Source of the DNA: Microvirga sp. VF16
Lineage (GTDB): Bacteria; Pseudomonadota; Alphaproteobacteria; Rhizobiales; Beijerinckiaceae
NCBI RefSeq assembly: GCF_016864375.1
Contig: NZ_CP069359.1
Span: 1-64,000 of the forward strand
Reading direction: 5' to 3'
DNA length: 64,000 nucleotides
Notes under the pieces: model-generated
Seen by the model: only the letters and a program-made list of their open reading frames with translations
The model's database searches: none
What the model was told of the DNA's origin: nothing
Made by a program: the position numbers and the translations under genes
Shown: positions 27,958 to 37,022 of the stretch, piece after piece
How positions within the stretch are numbered: the stretch's first letter is position 1
Layout: each line of letters opens with the position of its first letter

Positions 27958-29409
27958 GTGACCGACACTGCATCAAACCCGCAGATCGAATTGCTCCTGA
28001 ACAATGCCGCGGGCGCCACCAGCCCGGCGAGCTTGGTTCAAAGGGCTGCCGACCTCACCGCTCCTGGCCATCACTGGAAAGGCCGTACCAAGCTCACCGA
28101 GGAGGAGGCCATTGCCGCCATGAGGGTGGTGACCACAATGGTCCATCGCTTCGGGCTTCAGCCGACGACGACCTTGGTCAAGGCCGGCAGGGCAAGCGCC
28201 CCGAGCGCCACCTACAAGCTCTATCTCACCCCGAAGGAAATGGCCGCGGGAGCGGCGATCACGCGCAAGCGCAAGGATCTCAACCTCAGCGTCAGGGCGC
28301 ATGTGGACAGCATCAGGCAGATTGCCCTCCATGCCCGTGCAGCCGGGCATGAGGTGGATACGGATGAACTCCTAGGGGGGCTCGCCGCTGCCATGCCAGA
28401 CTTCCTGGAGCAATTCCGCGAGGAACTGGACATCGATCCGGATGCCGAGCTTGCCAGCGACATCGAACGGATCGCCCCATGGCTCGCCAGCCCGCACCGC
28501 GGAATTGAGGTGGTCCGCTTCATGACGGAGTCCTTCCGGCAAGAGGTGATCTATAACGAACAGACAGGCTTGATGGAGTATCAAGGCTCGGACGGGGACT
28601 GGGACGATGCCAACACGCCCTTCATCCCCCTGCTGACGAGGGTTGTGGCACGTGCCGCTGCTGACGTTCTAATTGAGGCCCCCGACCAGCACGAGGAAGA
28701 GAAGCCGCGGGGTCGCATTCGCCTCTCCGGACCCGAACTCCGGCCAATAGGCAAGGCCCACTGCTTCATCGCCTACAAGGTCGGGCTGGGGGCCGCCCTG
28801 ACCCAGGAGCGGCGCGGGTTGCGCATGGTGTTCACCCTGGATCCGGTCTCGTACGTGGGTCAGCCCATCGGAGGCGAGGACGACCCGCACTGGATGACGA
28901 GGGGCTACTCGAAGCTGATGTCGGTTCGGGGCATCCCGATCCCTGGCCGACCGCAGAGGGTAGGGGACGAGGGCCAATGGTTTTCCGTCCACTGGCCGCT
29001 GGATTACAAGTGCACCGAGTTCGAGGAGTTCGTCGATCAGGTCTACGATGACGAGCGTGGCTGGGACGAGGCTGCCCTGTGGACGCGCCGCTGGCTGCCC
29101 GTCACGGCCCAGACATGCGCTAGGGTCTTCGAGGACCAGGGCCACCTCTTCCGTATGATCCGTTCCTTCTCGGGCTTGGAGGAGGACAGCGTGCTGCCAG
29201 AGGTGGCGGTGTCCGAGGGGGGCGTGGAATCCTGGGCACCCCGTGATCGCTTCGAGTCCCTGCTCTACGCCAAGGACGAGCCGTCGGCTGCGGGTCTTCT
29301 CCTGGAGCAGGCCGAGAGGCGGATGCGGGCGTTCGAAGAATTCATGATCCGATCCGCAAGCGGCATCCGGCAGCGCAAGCTGGCGTTCCGGTCCCGGATG
29401 CGCAGATGA
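27958..29409 (+). CDS. uncharacterised 483-aa protein
   Basis: The start is taken as GTG 27958 because GGAGGA lies 5 bases before it; an in-frame ATG at 27946 is the alternative. There is no signal peptide or membrane helix. Features seen: a threonine/alanine N-terminus, a charged helical middle (LEQFREELDIDPDAELASDIERIAPWL), an acidic section around residue 210-240 (DGDWDDANTP), and a C-terminus rich in arginine (RQRKLAFRSRMRR). I recognise no family or catalytic motif. Placed between a membrane protein and a HEPN-motif protein in a defence island, it could be a sensor or immunity component, but that is only a guess by association. Confidence 0.65.
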   Translation: MTDTASNPQIELLLNNAAGATSPASLVQRAADLTAPGHHWKGRTKLTEEEAIAAMRVVTTMVHRFGLQPTTTLVKAGRASAPSATYKLYLTPKEMAAGAAITRKRKDLNLSVRAHVDSIRQIALHARAAGHEVDTDELLGGLAAAMPDFLEQFREELDIDPDAELASDIERIAPWLASPHRGIEVVRFMTESFRQEVIYNEQTGLMEYQGSDGDWDDANTPFIPLLTRVVARAAADVLIEAPDQHEEEKPRGRIRLSGPELRPIGKAHCFIAYKVGLGAALTQERRGLRMVFTLDPVSYVGQPIGGEDDPHWMTRGYSKLMSVRGIPIPGRPQRVGDEGQWFSVHWPLDYKCTEFEEFVDQVYDDERGWDEAALWTRRWLPVTAQTCARVFEDQGHLFRMIRSFSGLEEDSVLPEVAVSEGGVESWAPRDRFESLLYAKDEPSAAGLLLEQAERRMRAFEEFMIRSASGIRQRKLAFRSRMRR

Positions 29410-29430
29410 TCCCCAAGGAGCCCAAACGGC

Positions 29431-29460
29431 GAGAGGGGCCCGCGTTGGCGGACCCCTCTC
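29431..29460 (+). terminator. stable hairpin after the 483-aa gene
   Basis: An 8-bp perfect stem (GAGAGGGG/CCCCTCTC) with an internal CCGC/GCGG pairing starts 21 bases after the stop at 29409. It is followed by A residues rather than T, so it may stabilise the mRNA end rather than act as a classic intrinsic terminator. Confidence 0.4.
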
Positions 29461-29595
29461 AAAAAGAATAGTTTAGACTCAAGTGGCGTCCGCCTTGCGA
29501 CGGCAAATGTCCCCGAGGCGACATCCCCACCGGAGTGATGTGGTATTTACCGCTGACGCCTTCCCGCGTCAAGGTTTCTGTGTTTCTTTCCGCCC

Positions 29596-30411
29596 ATGCC
29601 AGCCCGCCGCCGATTCCTGCTCGAATTTTTCCAGAACCACCTGCCATTCACCCCGACCGCCGGTCAAGTAGCCCGCTTCGAGGCCGACCTGGCTGTCGTG
29701 AGCCCCTACATCATGCAGGCCTCCCTAAAGGAAGTGGCCGTGGGCAGGGCCCTCGTCAACCGTCCCTTCAACGACTGGCGCCAGGCGATCTTCGGCGTCT
29801 ATCACAGGAAGATCGCCGAGCATGCCCAGCTCTTCCCGGTGTTCCATACGTTTGAAACGGCGTTTCGTTCCTTGGTCGCGGTCGAGCTGGAGGCGCTTTA
29901 CGGCACGCCGGACTGGTGGACGCCAATCTACACGGCTCTCCGGAATGGCGCCGCCGCGAACACCATCGCCCACATCCGCGGCAAACCGATCTCCAAAGAC
30001 GCCGCTCACAGGGTCGGGCAGATCATCCTTGCCATCGAAGGCGACAAGCTCCAGCGCGGTGTCATCCCGACGCTGCGGAATGGCTATGAGTTCGCCGAGC
30101 GTTGCGATCTCTCGCATATTGAGGGGTTGATCGTGGAGCACTGGTCGGTGTTCGCACCGAAGTTCGTGCGGGGCACCCTCCGGTTGCCGCAGAAGGACTT
30201 CAAGGCGAAGTTCAAGCGCGTGCGCGAGGCCCGCAATGACGTCTACCACCACAAGTCCGTCGCCCGGATGACAAGCGTGGTCGACGCGGCCGAGGACCTG
30301 CTGGATTATCTCCACTTGTCCCTCGACTTCACGGTGACCCAGATCCAGAAGGCGAATCCCGCCCCCCTGTCATTCCTCCTTCCGCAAGCGCCCCGGCACG
30401 GCTGCTGGTAG
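29596..30411 (+). CDS. HEPN/Abi-like protein with R-x4-H motif
   Basis: This 271-aa, largely helical protein has a C-terminal third carrying VREARNDVYHH at residues 210-219. R213 and H218 form the R-x4-6-H signature of HEPN RNases, followed by a helix (AAEDLLDYLHLSL) as in Abi_2/Swt1-like HEPN domains. By family it could be an RNA-cutting abortive-infection effector in the cytoplasm. No partner antitoxin (MNT-type) is adjacent, so it may act alone or be triggered by an N-terminal sensor. No good ribosome-binding site is visible at the ATG 29596; the frame has no stop nearby upstream that would fix another start. Confidence 0.62.
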   Translation: MPARRRFLLEFFQNHLPFTPTAGQVARFEADLAVVSPYIMQASLKEVAVGRALVNRPFNDWRQAIFGVYHRKIAEHAQLFPVFHTFETAFRSLVAVELEALYGTPDWWTPIYTALRNGAAANTIAHIRGKPISKDAAHRVGQIILAIEGDKLQRGVIPTLRNGYEFAERCDLSHIEGLIVEHWSVFAPKFVRGTLRLPQKDFKAKFKRVREARNDVYHHKSVARMTSVVDAAEDLLDYLHLSLDFTVTQIQKANPAPLSFLLPQAPRHGCW

Positions 30412-30765
30412 TCGAGGGACCTCTCTGGGCCTCTCTGGGCAGGCTGATCGGCCAGGAATGCGATGCTCGTTCTGTCCTGAATGTAAGAGCAAACGGTGCA
30501 AGCGCTCTTCAGGCGGGGCGCGCACCGGAGGCCGCCCCGAAGGGCGTAATTGCGGCTGGACCAAAATATTCCGTGCCAGTACGTCGAATCGCTATTCTCG
30601 TTCCAATCAATTGGCTAACGGAAGCTCATGGGCCGTCTAAGGCAAATACTTCTGCGAGGCATTTTGAGAACGTGGCGCCATCCCGACATGCCGCGACCCA
30701 CGTTGAAAACGACACCGAGATGTTGGGTTCGCGTCCTGCGTTCGGAAAGGCATTGAGAGGTCGCT
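30412..30765. other. intergenic, nothing recognised
   Basis: No gene is supported. A CTCTCTGGGC direct duplication lies near 30421-30440, and the segment becomes less GC-rich toward the next gene, whose promoter it probably holds. Confidence 0.3.
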
Positions 30766-31800
30766 ATGGGGCAGGATGTTGAACAGATGGTGCGCGTAGG
30801 GTTGAGGTCACTGCTGGCGCTTAAAAGGATCAGTGCTTCATTGCTGTTCTGCTCGGCCTTAGCATTCCATTGCATTGGCTCGGCATCTGCAATGGAATTC
30901 AAGCTGGAATACTCAAAAGATCGCACAAACGCAGCTGTGTTTGCTCGGGGCCCCATTGAAAGCGGTGATGCCCAAAAGATGCGGCAACTTATAGAAAATA
31001 GTTCGCTGCCAGTTGAGATCCTATCAATTGAGAGCCCCGGAGGCAATGTTGCCGAAGCGAGGAAAGTGGCAGAGATAGTAAAGCTCCGCCAGCTCATTGT
31101 GATCGCCGATTACGAATGTGCGTCGGCATGCGCCCAAGTGATATTCCCGGCAGGCAAGTACTCAATGCTTACCAAGGGTAGCCTTTTAGGTATCCACTCT
31201 TGCTCTACTCAGGGCGTGAGGTCTGAAGTTTGCAATGAGGATATTGCAGATTTCGTCGTGGCGAATGGCTTTCCGCACGGGACAGTCGACATGTTCATGG
31301 ACCTGTATGATCCGTCTGACATGAAATGGATGGGCGAGATAGCTGCTCGATGCTTCGGATATTATCATGCAATTGGGGAGCCCCTGCCCAACAATGGCGG
31401 GAAGAAGGCTTGCGTGGATGGATACATATTTACATCAAACTCGGGGATCAAAACGAGACCTTATGGTCCGAGCTTCGACTGCACGAAGGCCCAAACCAAA
31501 GTGGAAAAACTACTTTGCAGGGACAAAGAGTTGATGGCTTCCGATAGCGTATTGGGCCGAGCTTATGATGCAAGACGCCTGAAATCGAATCCGGGCGACA
31601 AACCCCGTCTGAAAGCAGAGCAGGTGGCTTGGATTGGGCAAAGAAACGAAAAATGTTCAAGTCTAATTTCAGATGACCCAAGCTTTGTCGCTACACGGGA
31701 GGCCGCGCTTTGCCTTTTCTCCGCCAACGAAGCCAGAATATATGAACTTATAGGGTTCGATCCCGCAGACCCTTCCAAGGCCATCCTGCAAAGGCCTTGA
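30766..31800 (+). CDS. secreted ClpP-like serine protease-fold protein with LprI-like C-terminus
   Basis: In this 344-aa protein a hydrophobic signal peptide occupies about residues 17-43 (SLLFCSALAFHCIGSASA), so export to the periplasm is expected. Residues ~45-200 look like the ClpP/crotonase-like periplasmic family: ESPGGNVAEARKVAEIV and then CASACAQVIF, where the serine of SAC is the expected nucleophile. Residues ~230-340 resemble the LprI/DUF1311 domain: FDCTKAQTKVEKLLCRD, and AWIGQRNEKC with paired cysteines. The start is supported by GAGAGG eight bases upstream; ATG 30787 is an alternative. It could degrade or bind envelope proteins. It is convergent with the integrase pseudogene, 12 bases from its end. 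Confidence 0.72.
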   Translation: MGQDVEQMVRVGLRSLLALKRISASLLFCSALAFHCIGSASAMEFKLEYSKDRTNAAVFARGPIESGDAQKMRQLIENSSLPVEILSIESPGGNVAEARKVAEIVKLRQLIVIADYECASACAQVIFPAGKYSMLTKGSLLGIHSCSTQGVRSEVCNEDIADFVVANGFPHGTVDMFMDLYDPSDMKWMGEIAARCFGYYHAIGEPLPNNGGKKACVDGYIFTSNSGIKTRPYGPSFDCTKAQTKVEKLLCRDKELMASDSVLGRAYDARRLKSNPGDKPRLKAEQVAWIGQRNEKCSSLISDDPSFVATREAALCLFSANEARIYELIGFDPADPSKAILQRP

Positions 31801-31812
31801 GGCGGAAAACTT

Positions 31813-33459
31813 CTAAGGCTTGCTGGCTCGCTCCTTGCTCCGCCGGGTCTTGCGCCGGTCAGTCGTCTCGGCCGCAACCACATCGTACCGGGGGTGCTTG
31901 TCAATCTCGGACTTGAGCGTAGCCGGCCGGAAGGTGCCATAGCGGCCACCCTCGTTGGCCGGGGCATGACCCTGGATCACGTCGAGCTTCGCGGAGTCCA
32001 TCCCGCATTCGCGCCCGACCGTCTTGAAGCGATGGCGCCATCCATGGTTGGGCCAAACATTGGGGTCATCAATCCCAAGGCCACGGACCCATGCGCCGAG
32101 GCTCTGGCCGACGCGGACATAGGTCGGGTTCTGCCCGGAGACGCCCTTCTTCTGATGCTCGGGCGAGTAGAACAGCGGCCCCTTGCCGCTTAGCAGGGCG
32201 AACTCGATGAAGCCCTACTCGACCAAGTGGTCGTGCAGGGGGACCTCCCGGAACCGGCGGTTCTTCACACGGCCGGCCTCGGGCGTGATCTTGATGAAGT
32301 AGTACGGCACTTCGACCTCGCAGCCGTTCTCCTTCTGGACCAGCGACCCCTGATAGACGTCCTGCCCGCGGAGCTGGGTGATCTCGTTGACCCGGGCCCC
32401 GGTGTAGGCGCACAGCCACGGCACCCAGCGCCGCGGCGTGCTCAGCGGGCTCGGCGGGCTCGGCGGGCTCGGCGGCGCCAGCGTGGCCGACAGGATCGTG
32501 CGCGCCTCCCAGTCCTTGAAGCCTTTCTCTCGCACCTCATCCTTGCCCGGCACCGTGACCTCGATCTCGGCGGCCGGGTTCACCTTCAGCTTGCCTTGGC
32601 CCTTGCCCCAACGGAACACGGCGCTCACGGCGGCGATGTAGACGCCCTTGACCGTCTTGGGATCAAGCTTCGAGGTCTTCACGAGATGGTCCCGCCAGCA
32701 GATCAGGTCGTCCTCGGTGATGTCACGTACGTCCGCGGCATCAACGAAGGCCGCCATCTTGTGCAGGACAGGCTCCCAGCGCTTGACCGTGCTGGGGCTG
32801 GGCTTCTTCAGGTCCTTGTAGTCGTCCCAGAGCGCCTGCATTGTCAGAGGCCGACCTGGCCGCTTAAGGGGCGGGAAGCGTTCGGCCTGCGGGTCGGGCC
32901 GGTAGTCACCCTCGGCGTTGCGCTGCAGCTGTCCGTGGGCGTCACGCATGGCGTCCACAGCGGCGAGGACGATGCGCTTGCGGTCCTCCGGGCGGACCTG
33001 AAGCCCGTGCTTGGCGAGCAGGGCGTCGACCAGGTCTCCATACCGGCCCTTGGCCATGGCCTCCGCCGGGGACCAGCCGGTCGTCAGCCTCAGCCCGTTC
33101 GGCTTGGTGCCCTCCCGCTGCCGGGCATGGGCGAAGAACTCGGCGAAAAATTGGGCCGAGGCCCAGTGCTGCGCGCTGCCCGGATTGGCCCGGTTGGCCT
33201 CGACCTCCGCGCGGTAGAGCTCGCCGGCCAGGGCATGGACCTGCTCGTGGCTGAGAGCGACCGGGCCGCGTGCCAGGTTCCTCCAGCGCTCGTCGATCTC
33301 GGCCGCGACGGCGGCGAAGCGCTCGCGGGCGACCGCGGGATCCTTGGTGTGGAGGCTGCGGACCTCCTCGGTCTTGCCGACCGCGGCGCGCAGCCGGTCG
33401 GGCACCCGCCTGCGGTACCAGTAGACGCCGGTCCTTGGATGCTTCTGAGGACGGGCCAT
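31813..33459 (-). pseudogene. phage-type tyrosine recombinase with in-frame amber codon
   Basis: Reads as one frame of 548 codons from ATG 33459 (MARPQKHPRTG; earlier in-frame ATGs at 33471 and 33522), broken only by TAG at 32215-32217. The part before the stop holds the N-terminal arm-type domain, the core-binding domain and the first catalytic arginine (YTGARVNEI). After the stop, still in frame, come FIEFALLSG, WRHRF (H-x-x-R), the QGH box and the tyrosine in GGRYGTF. A product ending at the TAG would lack H-x-x-R, GH and the nucleophile, so it would be inactive unless the stop is read through. A normal residue there would be Q (CAG to TAG). The closest relative visible is the orphan tail at 26403-26550. 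It likely mobilised part of this island once. Confidence 0.82.
32447..32473 (-). repeat. three 9-bp tandem repeats inside the integrase
   Basis: Three perfect copies of GGGCTCGGC (plus strand) encode a PPS-type repeat in the minus-strand recombinase, just before the catalytic core. Length is a multiple of three, so the frame is kept. It is probably a slippage expansion in a surface loop. Confidence 0.7.
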
Positions 33460-33522
33460 ACCAAGAGCCATTGTGGAGCACCCTTGTGTAGCACAGGGCG
33501 CCGCGAAGCCATTGAGTGGCAA

Positions 33523-34055
33523 GGACTCTATAGCAGAATCAGAGGCTTGGGGAGGGGTTGGCGGAGAGGGGGAGACTCCGCTGTACTTCCTCTGAAGCCA
33601 GAATTTGCTGTGGTTTCCGGCCGAGGTTCAATCCTGTTTGTGTACCATGTTTGTGGAACGCCGTCGAGCAACCCGACTAGGTTGTCAAGAATTGGAAACT
33701 CAATTCTTGAGAGCACGTTCCAGCGTACCCTCGGCTCGTAATCAACGACGAATGACACTGATATATGGAAATTAAGAGATGCGAGCCTGCATCAGGAAGA
33801 CACTTGAAAAGTATTGCAGAGGTGCTGTTTACTTGAGAGAAAATCTTGGCCGGAGGCGACAAATCGGCAGGCAGAGAATGCTCCCTTAAGTAGAATATAC
33901 TCGCGGCTACCAGGCGAAGTGCGCTAATACCATTAAGTATATAGCTCATTGGCTGAGGGTAGTCCAGCATTGTAGATCTCTTGACGAACGAATGACAATT
34001 GATGATCGTCTAGCGAAAGTAGTCTCCTAGCACGTTACCAGAAATATTTGTCAGA
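33523..34055. other. 533-base intergenic region, AT-richer
   Basis: No gene is supported. The segment is clearly less GC-rich than its surroundings after 33720. It presumably contains the promoter of the rightward carbohydrate operon and the former attachment region of the integrase. At 33519-33545 a string (aaggactct ... aatcagagg) resembles the DNA just upstream of and inside the att site at 55728-55760. Confidence 0.35.
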
Positions 34056-34082
34056 ATGGAGCCTCTAGACCAGGAGGTAGTG

Positions 34083-35147
34083 TTGAGATCGGAAATCGTA
34101 AAAAAAGAACCGGGTTACATATTCAACAATTGCACAAAGTATTTAGCGCGAGATAACTCGGAGCCACGTCATAACTACTTTGGGGTCTTTGATGGTCAGC
34201 GCAGAGCCTTGATCAGTGAGGCATGGCGTTTCCCCGTGATTGACGCCCATAGTCCGGCGAGCGCCGCCGAAACTGATGCATACGAGTATAATGATGTAAC
34301 TTTTATTTATGTGGCGCCTGATGATGAAGCATCGTCTGTAGAGCTTGTGGCATCCTGTGCATCACTAACCCAGCCGGTCAGGCTGAACAGGGTCGGAAAT
34401 TCGATCTATTTTGCAGTGACACTGAAGGTTCATAAGGCAGAACGCCACCGGTATAGGTTTATCGTTGACGGTTCTTCTGTCCTTGATCCCATCAATCCTC
34501 AGATAGAGACGTTACCGACAGGGGATGTGTGGTCGAGATTCTTTACCTGGGCTTACAACGAGCCGATCAGTTTCGAGAGATGGGAATTTACGCTGCTTGA
34601 TCGCCTAACCCGGCATATCCTTCAATTCAACAGTGATGAGGCCAAGAATTTTCAGGCGCGTGGCAACAACGAGAAGAATGTTGCTAATCTTTATCGTCTC
34701 GATATCTCCGTGGGTGTCGCCAACTACATCGATAAGTTGGTCGCGCGTGAGGAGCGGCATCAGCTAGGAGCTTATAAGACCTGTCTTGAGATGCTCGCAG
34801 AAGTGCTCAGGCGGCGGCATCCCGGTCAGGATATAGAGACCTTGAAAGAGGAAGAATTCGGCAAGCTTTATGACGAGATGGCGGACGGGAACCTCGTCAA
34901 AAACATCATCAACGATGGATGGGATCCAAACCGGTACAATAACCCATCATACTTCCTTTATCTGCTGCGCCGGCATGCTTGGACAGGTGCGTTCTCCCAT
35001 CCGAAGTACGGCGGCAATCCGGGGGGGATGGCTTGGGCGTATATGCAAGAAACCTATAAAACAAATGACAATAAGAGCGTGACCGCATTCGACTGGCGCC
35101 GGGCAATTGAGCCGCCTCTCGGAACAAGCACGGAATACAAGGGATAA
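34083..35147 (+). CDS. CBM48-like / gluconate-2-dehydrogenase subunit 3 fusion
   Basis: About 354 aa from TTG 34083. AGGAGG ends five bases before that TTG; GTG 34080 and ATG 34056 are in-frame alternatives. Residues ~60-150 form an immunoglobulin-like E-set/CBM48 pattern (VTFIYVAPDD, HRYRFIVDG) as in glycogen-branching proteins. The C-terminal half matches gluconate 2-dehydrogenase subunit 3 (FTLLDRLTRHILQ, then KLYDEMADGNLVKNIINDGW, GNPGGMAWAYM). Usual subunit 3 proteins carry a Tat signal and partner a GMC flavoprotein; this one has no signal peptide, so the complex is probably cytoplasmic. The GMC gene follows 30 bases downstream. The fusion to a carbohydrate-binding module is unusual. 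Confidence 0.72.
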   Translation: MRSEIVKKEPGYIFNNCTKYLARDNSEPRHNYFGVFDGQRRALISEAWRFPVIDAHSPASAAETDAYEYNDVTFIYVAPDDEASSVELVASCASLTQPVRLNRVGNSIYFAVTLKVHKAERHRYRFIVDGSSVLDPINPQIETLPTGDVWSRFFTWAYNEPISFERWEFTLLDRLTRHILQFNSDEAKNFQARGNNEKNVANLYRLDISVGVANYIDKLVAREERHQLGAYKTCLEMLAEVLRRRHPGQDIETLKEEEFGKLYDEMADGNLVKNIINDGWDPNRYNNPSYFLYLLRRHAWTGAFSHPKYGGNPGGMAWAYMQETYKTNDNKSVTAFDWRRAIEPPLGTSTEYKG

Positions 35148-35177
35148 ACGCAATCACGACAGACGCGGGAGGAAGAA

Positions 35178-37013
35178 ATGGGCACCGACTTCGATGTTGT
35201 CGTTATCGGCAGCGGGGCCGGCGGCGCGCCTGTCGCGTATGAGCTGGCGCGGGCTGGTAAGTCAGTACTCATTCTCGAGAAAGGGCCTCTGCTGGCCACT
35301 CAGGGAGAACGCAGTGAGCACGATCTAAGCGACTTCAAGCGCGACGAGATGTTCAATGCCGGTCCTGAGCGGATCATCACAATTCCAGGAATGACAAATA
35401 CTGGTGCCTCGTTCTATACGAGCCACATCGAGCCGGATCTGAACGACGAGCCCCACATCTTCAGCGACCCTGATGATCCAGCGGCGGGATCCAAGGTTAC
35501 GATCGAGGGATACACCGCTCAGGTCGTCGGGGGCGGAACGCAATTGTACGGGGCGGTGTCGCTCCGTTTCGCCCCCGACGATTTCAGGCTGAAGTCGTTC
35601 AACGAAGGGCAGAAGCTTCAAAACGACCCCAATGGAGATGCACTCAAGCACGTCTTGGACTGGCCGTATTCCTATGAGGATTTGGAACCTTATTATGTGA
35701 AAGCCGAGGATCTCATTGGGATCAACGGGAGCGTGAGAGGGCAGGCCAAGCCATTCAGTGCAGACAAATACCAGAAACCGCTTCCGCCCAATCCGATCAG
35801 TGAGGTCGCTTTGGCTGGAATGAAGAAGCTCGGGTATGAAACATACCGGACGCCCCTTGCGGTCATTACTGAAGATCACGCACCCAGCAATCGTAAGGCA
35901 GGGGAGCCCAAGGTCGGCTATGTCAACCGGTACGGAGATCCCCTCGGCTATAAGTCGAACACCTGGGTTTCGTTGCTCCGCCCGATACGCAATTCCGAGC
36001 AGTTCTCCTCCTATTTAACGCTCCGCGAAAACTGTGTCGTGACGCATCTGGAGTCGAATGATCGGATCGTCAACAAGGTTCACTATAGAGATGAGAGCGG
36101 ACGTCACCATGTGGTGACCGGAAAAATCGTTGTCGTCGCCTGCTCCGCTGTCGAATCCGTCCGCCTCATGATGCTGTCCGCAGAGGAGGACCGCCTTGGA
36201 TTCGGGAAGAACGCTCGATACCAGGAGGCGGACAGCCTCCTTGGCCGGTTCTTCCTCACGCATGCGTTCGGTGGAGCTGAAGTGGCACTCAAGGGGCGTC
36301 GGTACGATAAAACGATCTCTCTCGACAGCGATTATGCGACGGACGCGTGTGCTCACCCAGACTTCATCAAACAGAATGGTATGTGGGCGGGGGGCGCGAT
36401 CTACAACAACACGTCTGACCAGTCGCTGCCCGTCACCTTGGCTCGCACCCATGGAAGCACTGACCTCGATTTCTTCTGGGGTGGCTTCATGGGGGACGTC
36501 AAAAAGTATGGCGATGAGATCACGAAATGGCTGGATGAGGATTTTGGCACCCGTCTTTCAGTGAGCTTCATGGCGAACCAGATCCCACGATGGGATAACC
36601 GCATCGAGATCCATCCCGATGTCCGGGACAAGTGGAACCGCAAGGCCGCACATATCGTCAAGAACTGGCATCGGCACGACGGGCATGTGATGGACGTGAT
36701 GGCCGATATCTGCGGAAAGATCTTGCGTGCCGGATGCGAGGCCGAAGGACTTGAGGGCATCGAGACCAAGCATGTGAGCAAGGGATCGGTCTACGGGAAC
36801 GCTGTCCGGATCGCCAATCATATCTTGGGAGGCATGCGGTTCGGGCGGATGGCGGAGGAGTCGTACCTTGATCCTAGTTGCAGGGTCTGGGGGTTCGACA
36901 ACCTGTTCGTGACCGATGGGTCGTTCATGCCGACATCCGGGGGCGCTAATCCTACGCTCACGATCCAGGCCAATGCCTTCCGCGTGGCGGACGAGCTCAA
37001 GAAGATGGTTTAG
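35178..37013 (+). CDS. GMC-family FAD-dependent oxidoreductase
   Basis: In this 611-aa protein the dinucleotide-binding motif VVIGSGAGGAPVAYELA is at the N-terminus. The C-terminus has the GMC signature around IANHILGGMRFG (catalytic His candidate) and TDGSFMPTSGGANPTLTIQA (second active-site Asn and FAD contacts). It should oxidise an alcohol or sugar hydroxyl, with subunit 3 encoded just upstream as partner, as in gluconate 2-dehydrogenase and fructose dehydrogenase. No Tat signal and no cytochrome c gene are present, so the electron acceptor is unknown. GGAGGAAGAA directly before the ATG is a strong ribosome-binding site. The next gene begins 9 bases after the stop. Confidence 0.85.
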   Translation: MGTDFDVVVIGSGAGGAPVAYELARAGKSVLILEKGPLLATQGERSEHDLSDFKRDEMFNAGPERIITIPGMTNTGASFYTSHIEPDLNDEPHIFSDPDDPAAGSKVTIEGYTAQVVGGGTQLYGAVSLRFAPDDFRLKSFNEGQKLQNDPNGDALKHVLDWPYSYEDLEPYYVKAEDLIGINGSVRGQAKPFSADKYQKPLPPNPISEVALAGMKKLGYETYRTPLAVITEDHAPSNRKAGEPKVGYVNRYGDPLGYKSNTWVSLLRPIRNSEQFSSYLTLRENCVVTHLESNDRIVNKVHYRDESGRHHVVTGKIVVVACSAVESVRLMMLSAEEDRLGFGKNARYQEADSLLGRFFLTHAFGGAEVALKGRRYDKTISLDSDYATDACAHPDFIKQNGMWAGGAIYNNTSDQSLPVTLARTHGSTDLDFFWGGFMGDVKKYGDEITKWLDEDFGTRLSVSFMANQIPRWDNRIEIHPDVRDKWNRKAAHIVKNWHRHDGHVMDVMADICGKILRAGCEAEGLEGIETKHVSKGSVYGNAVRIANHILGGMRFGRMAEESYLDPSCRVWGFDNLFVTDGSFMPTSGGANPTLTIQANAFRVADELKKMV

Positions 37014-37022
37014 GGGGCAACC

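Noticed and set aside
32227..33741. 504-codon plus-strand frame opposite the integrase
   Set aside because: The minus strand encodes a clear recombinase; the plus frame has no domain and a skewed composition.
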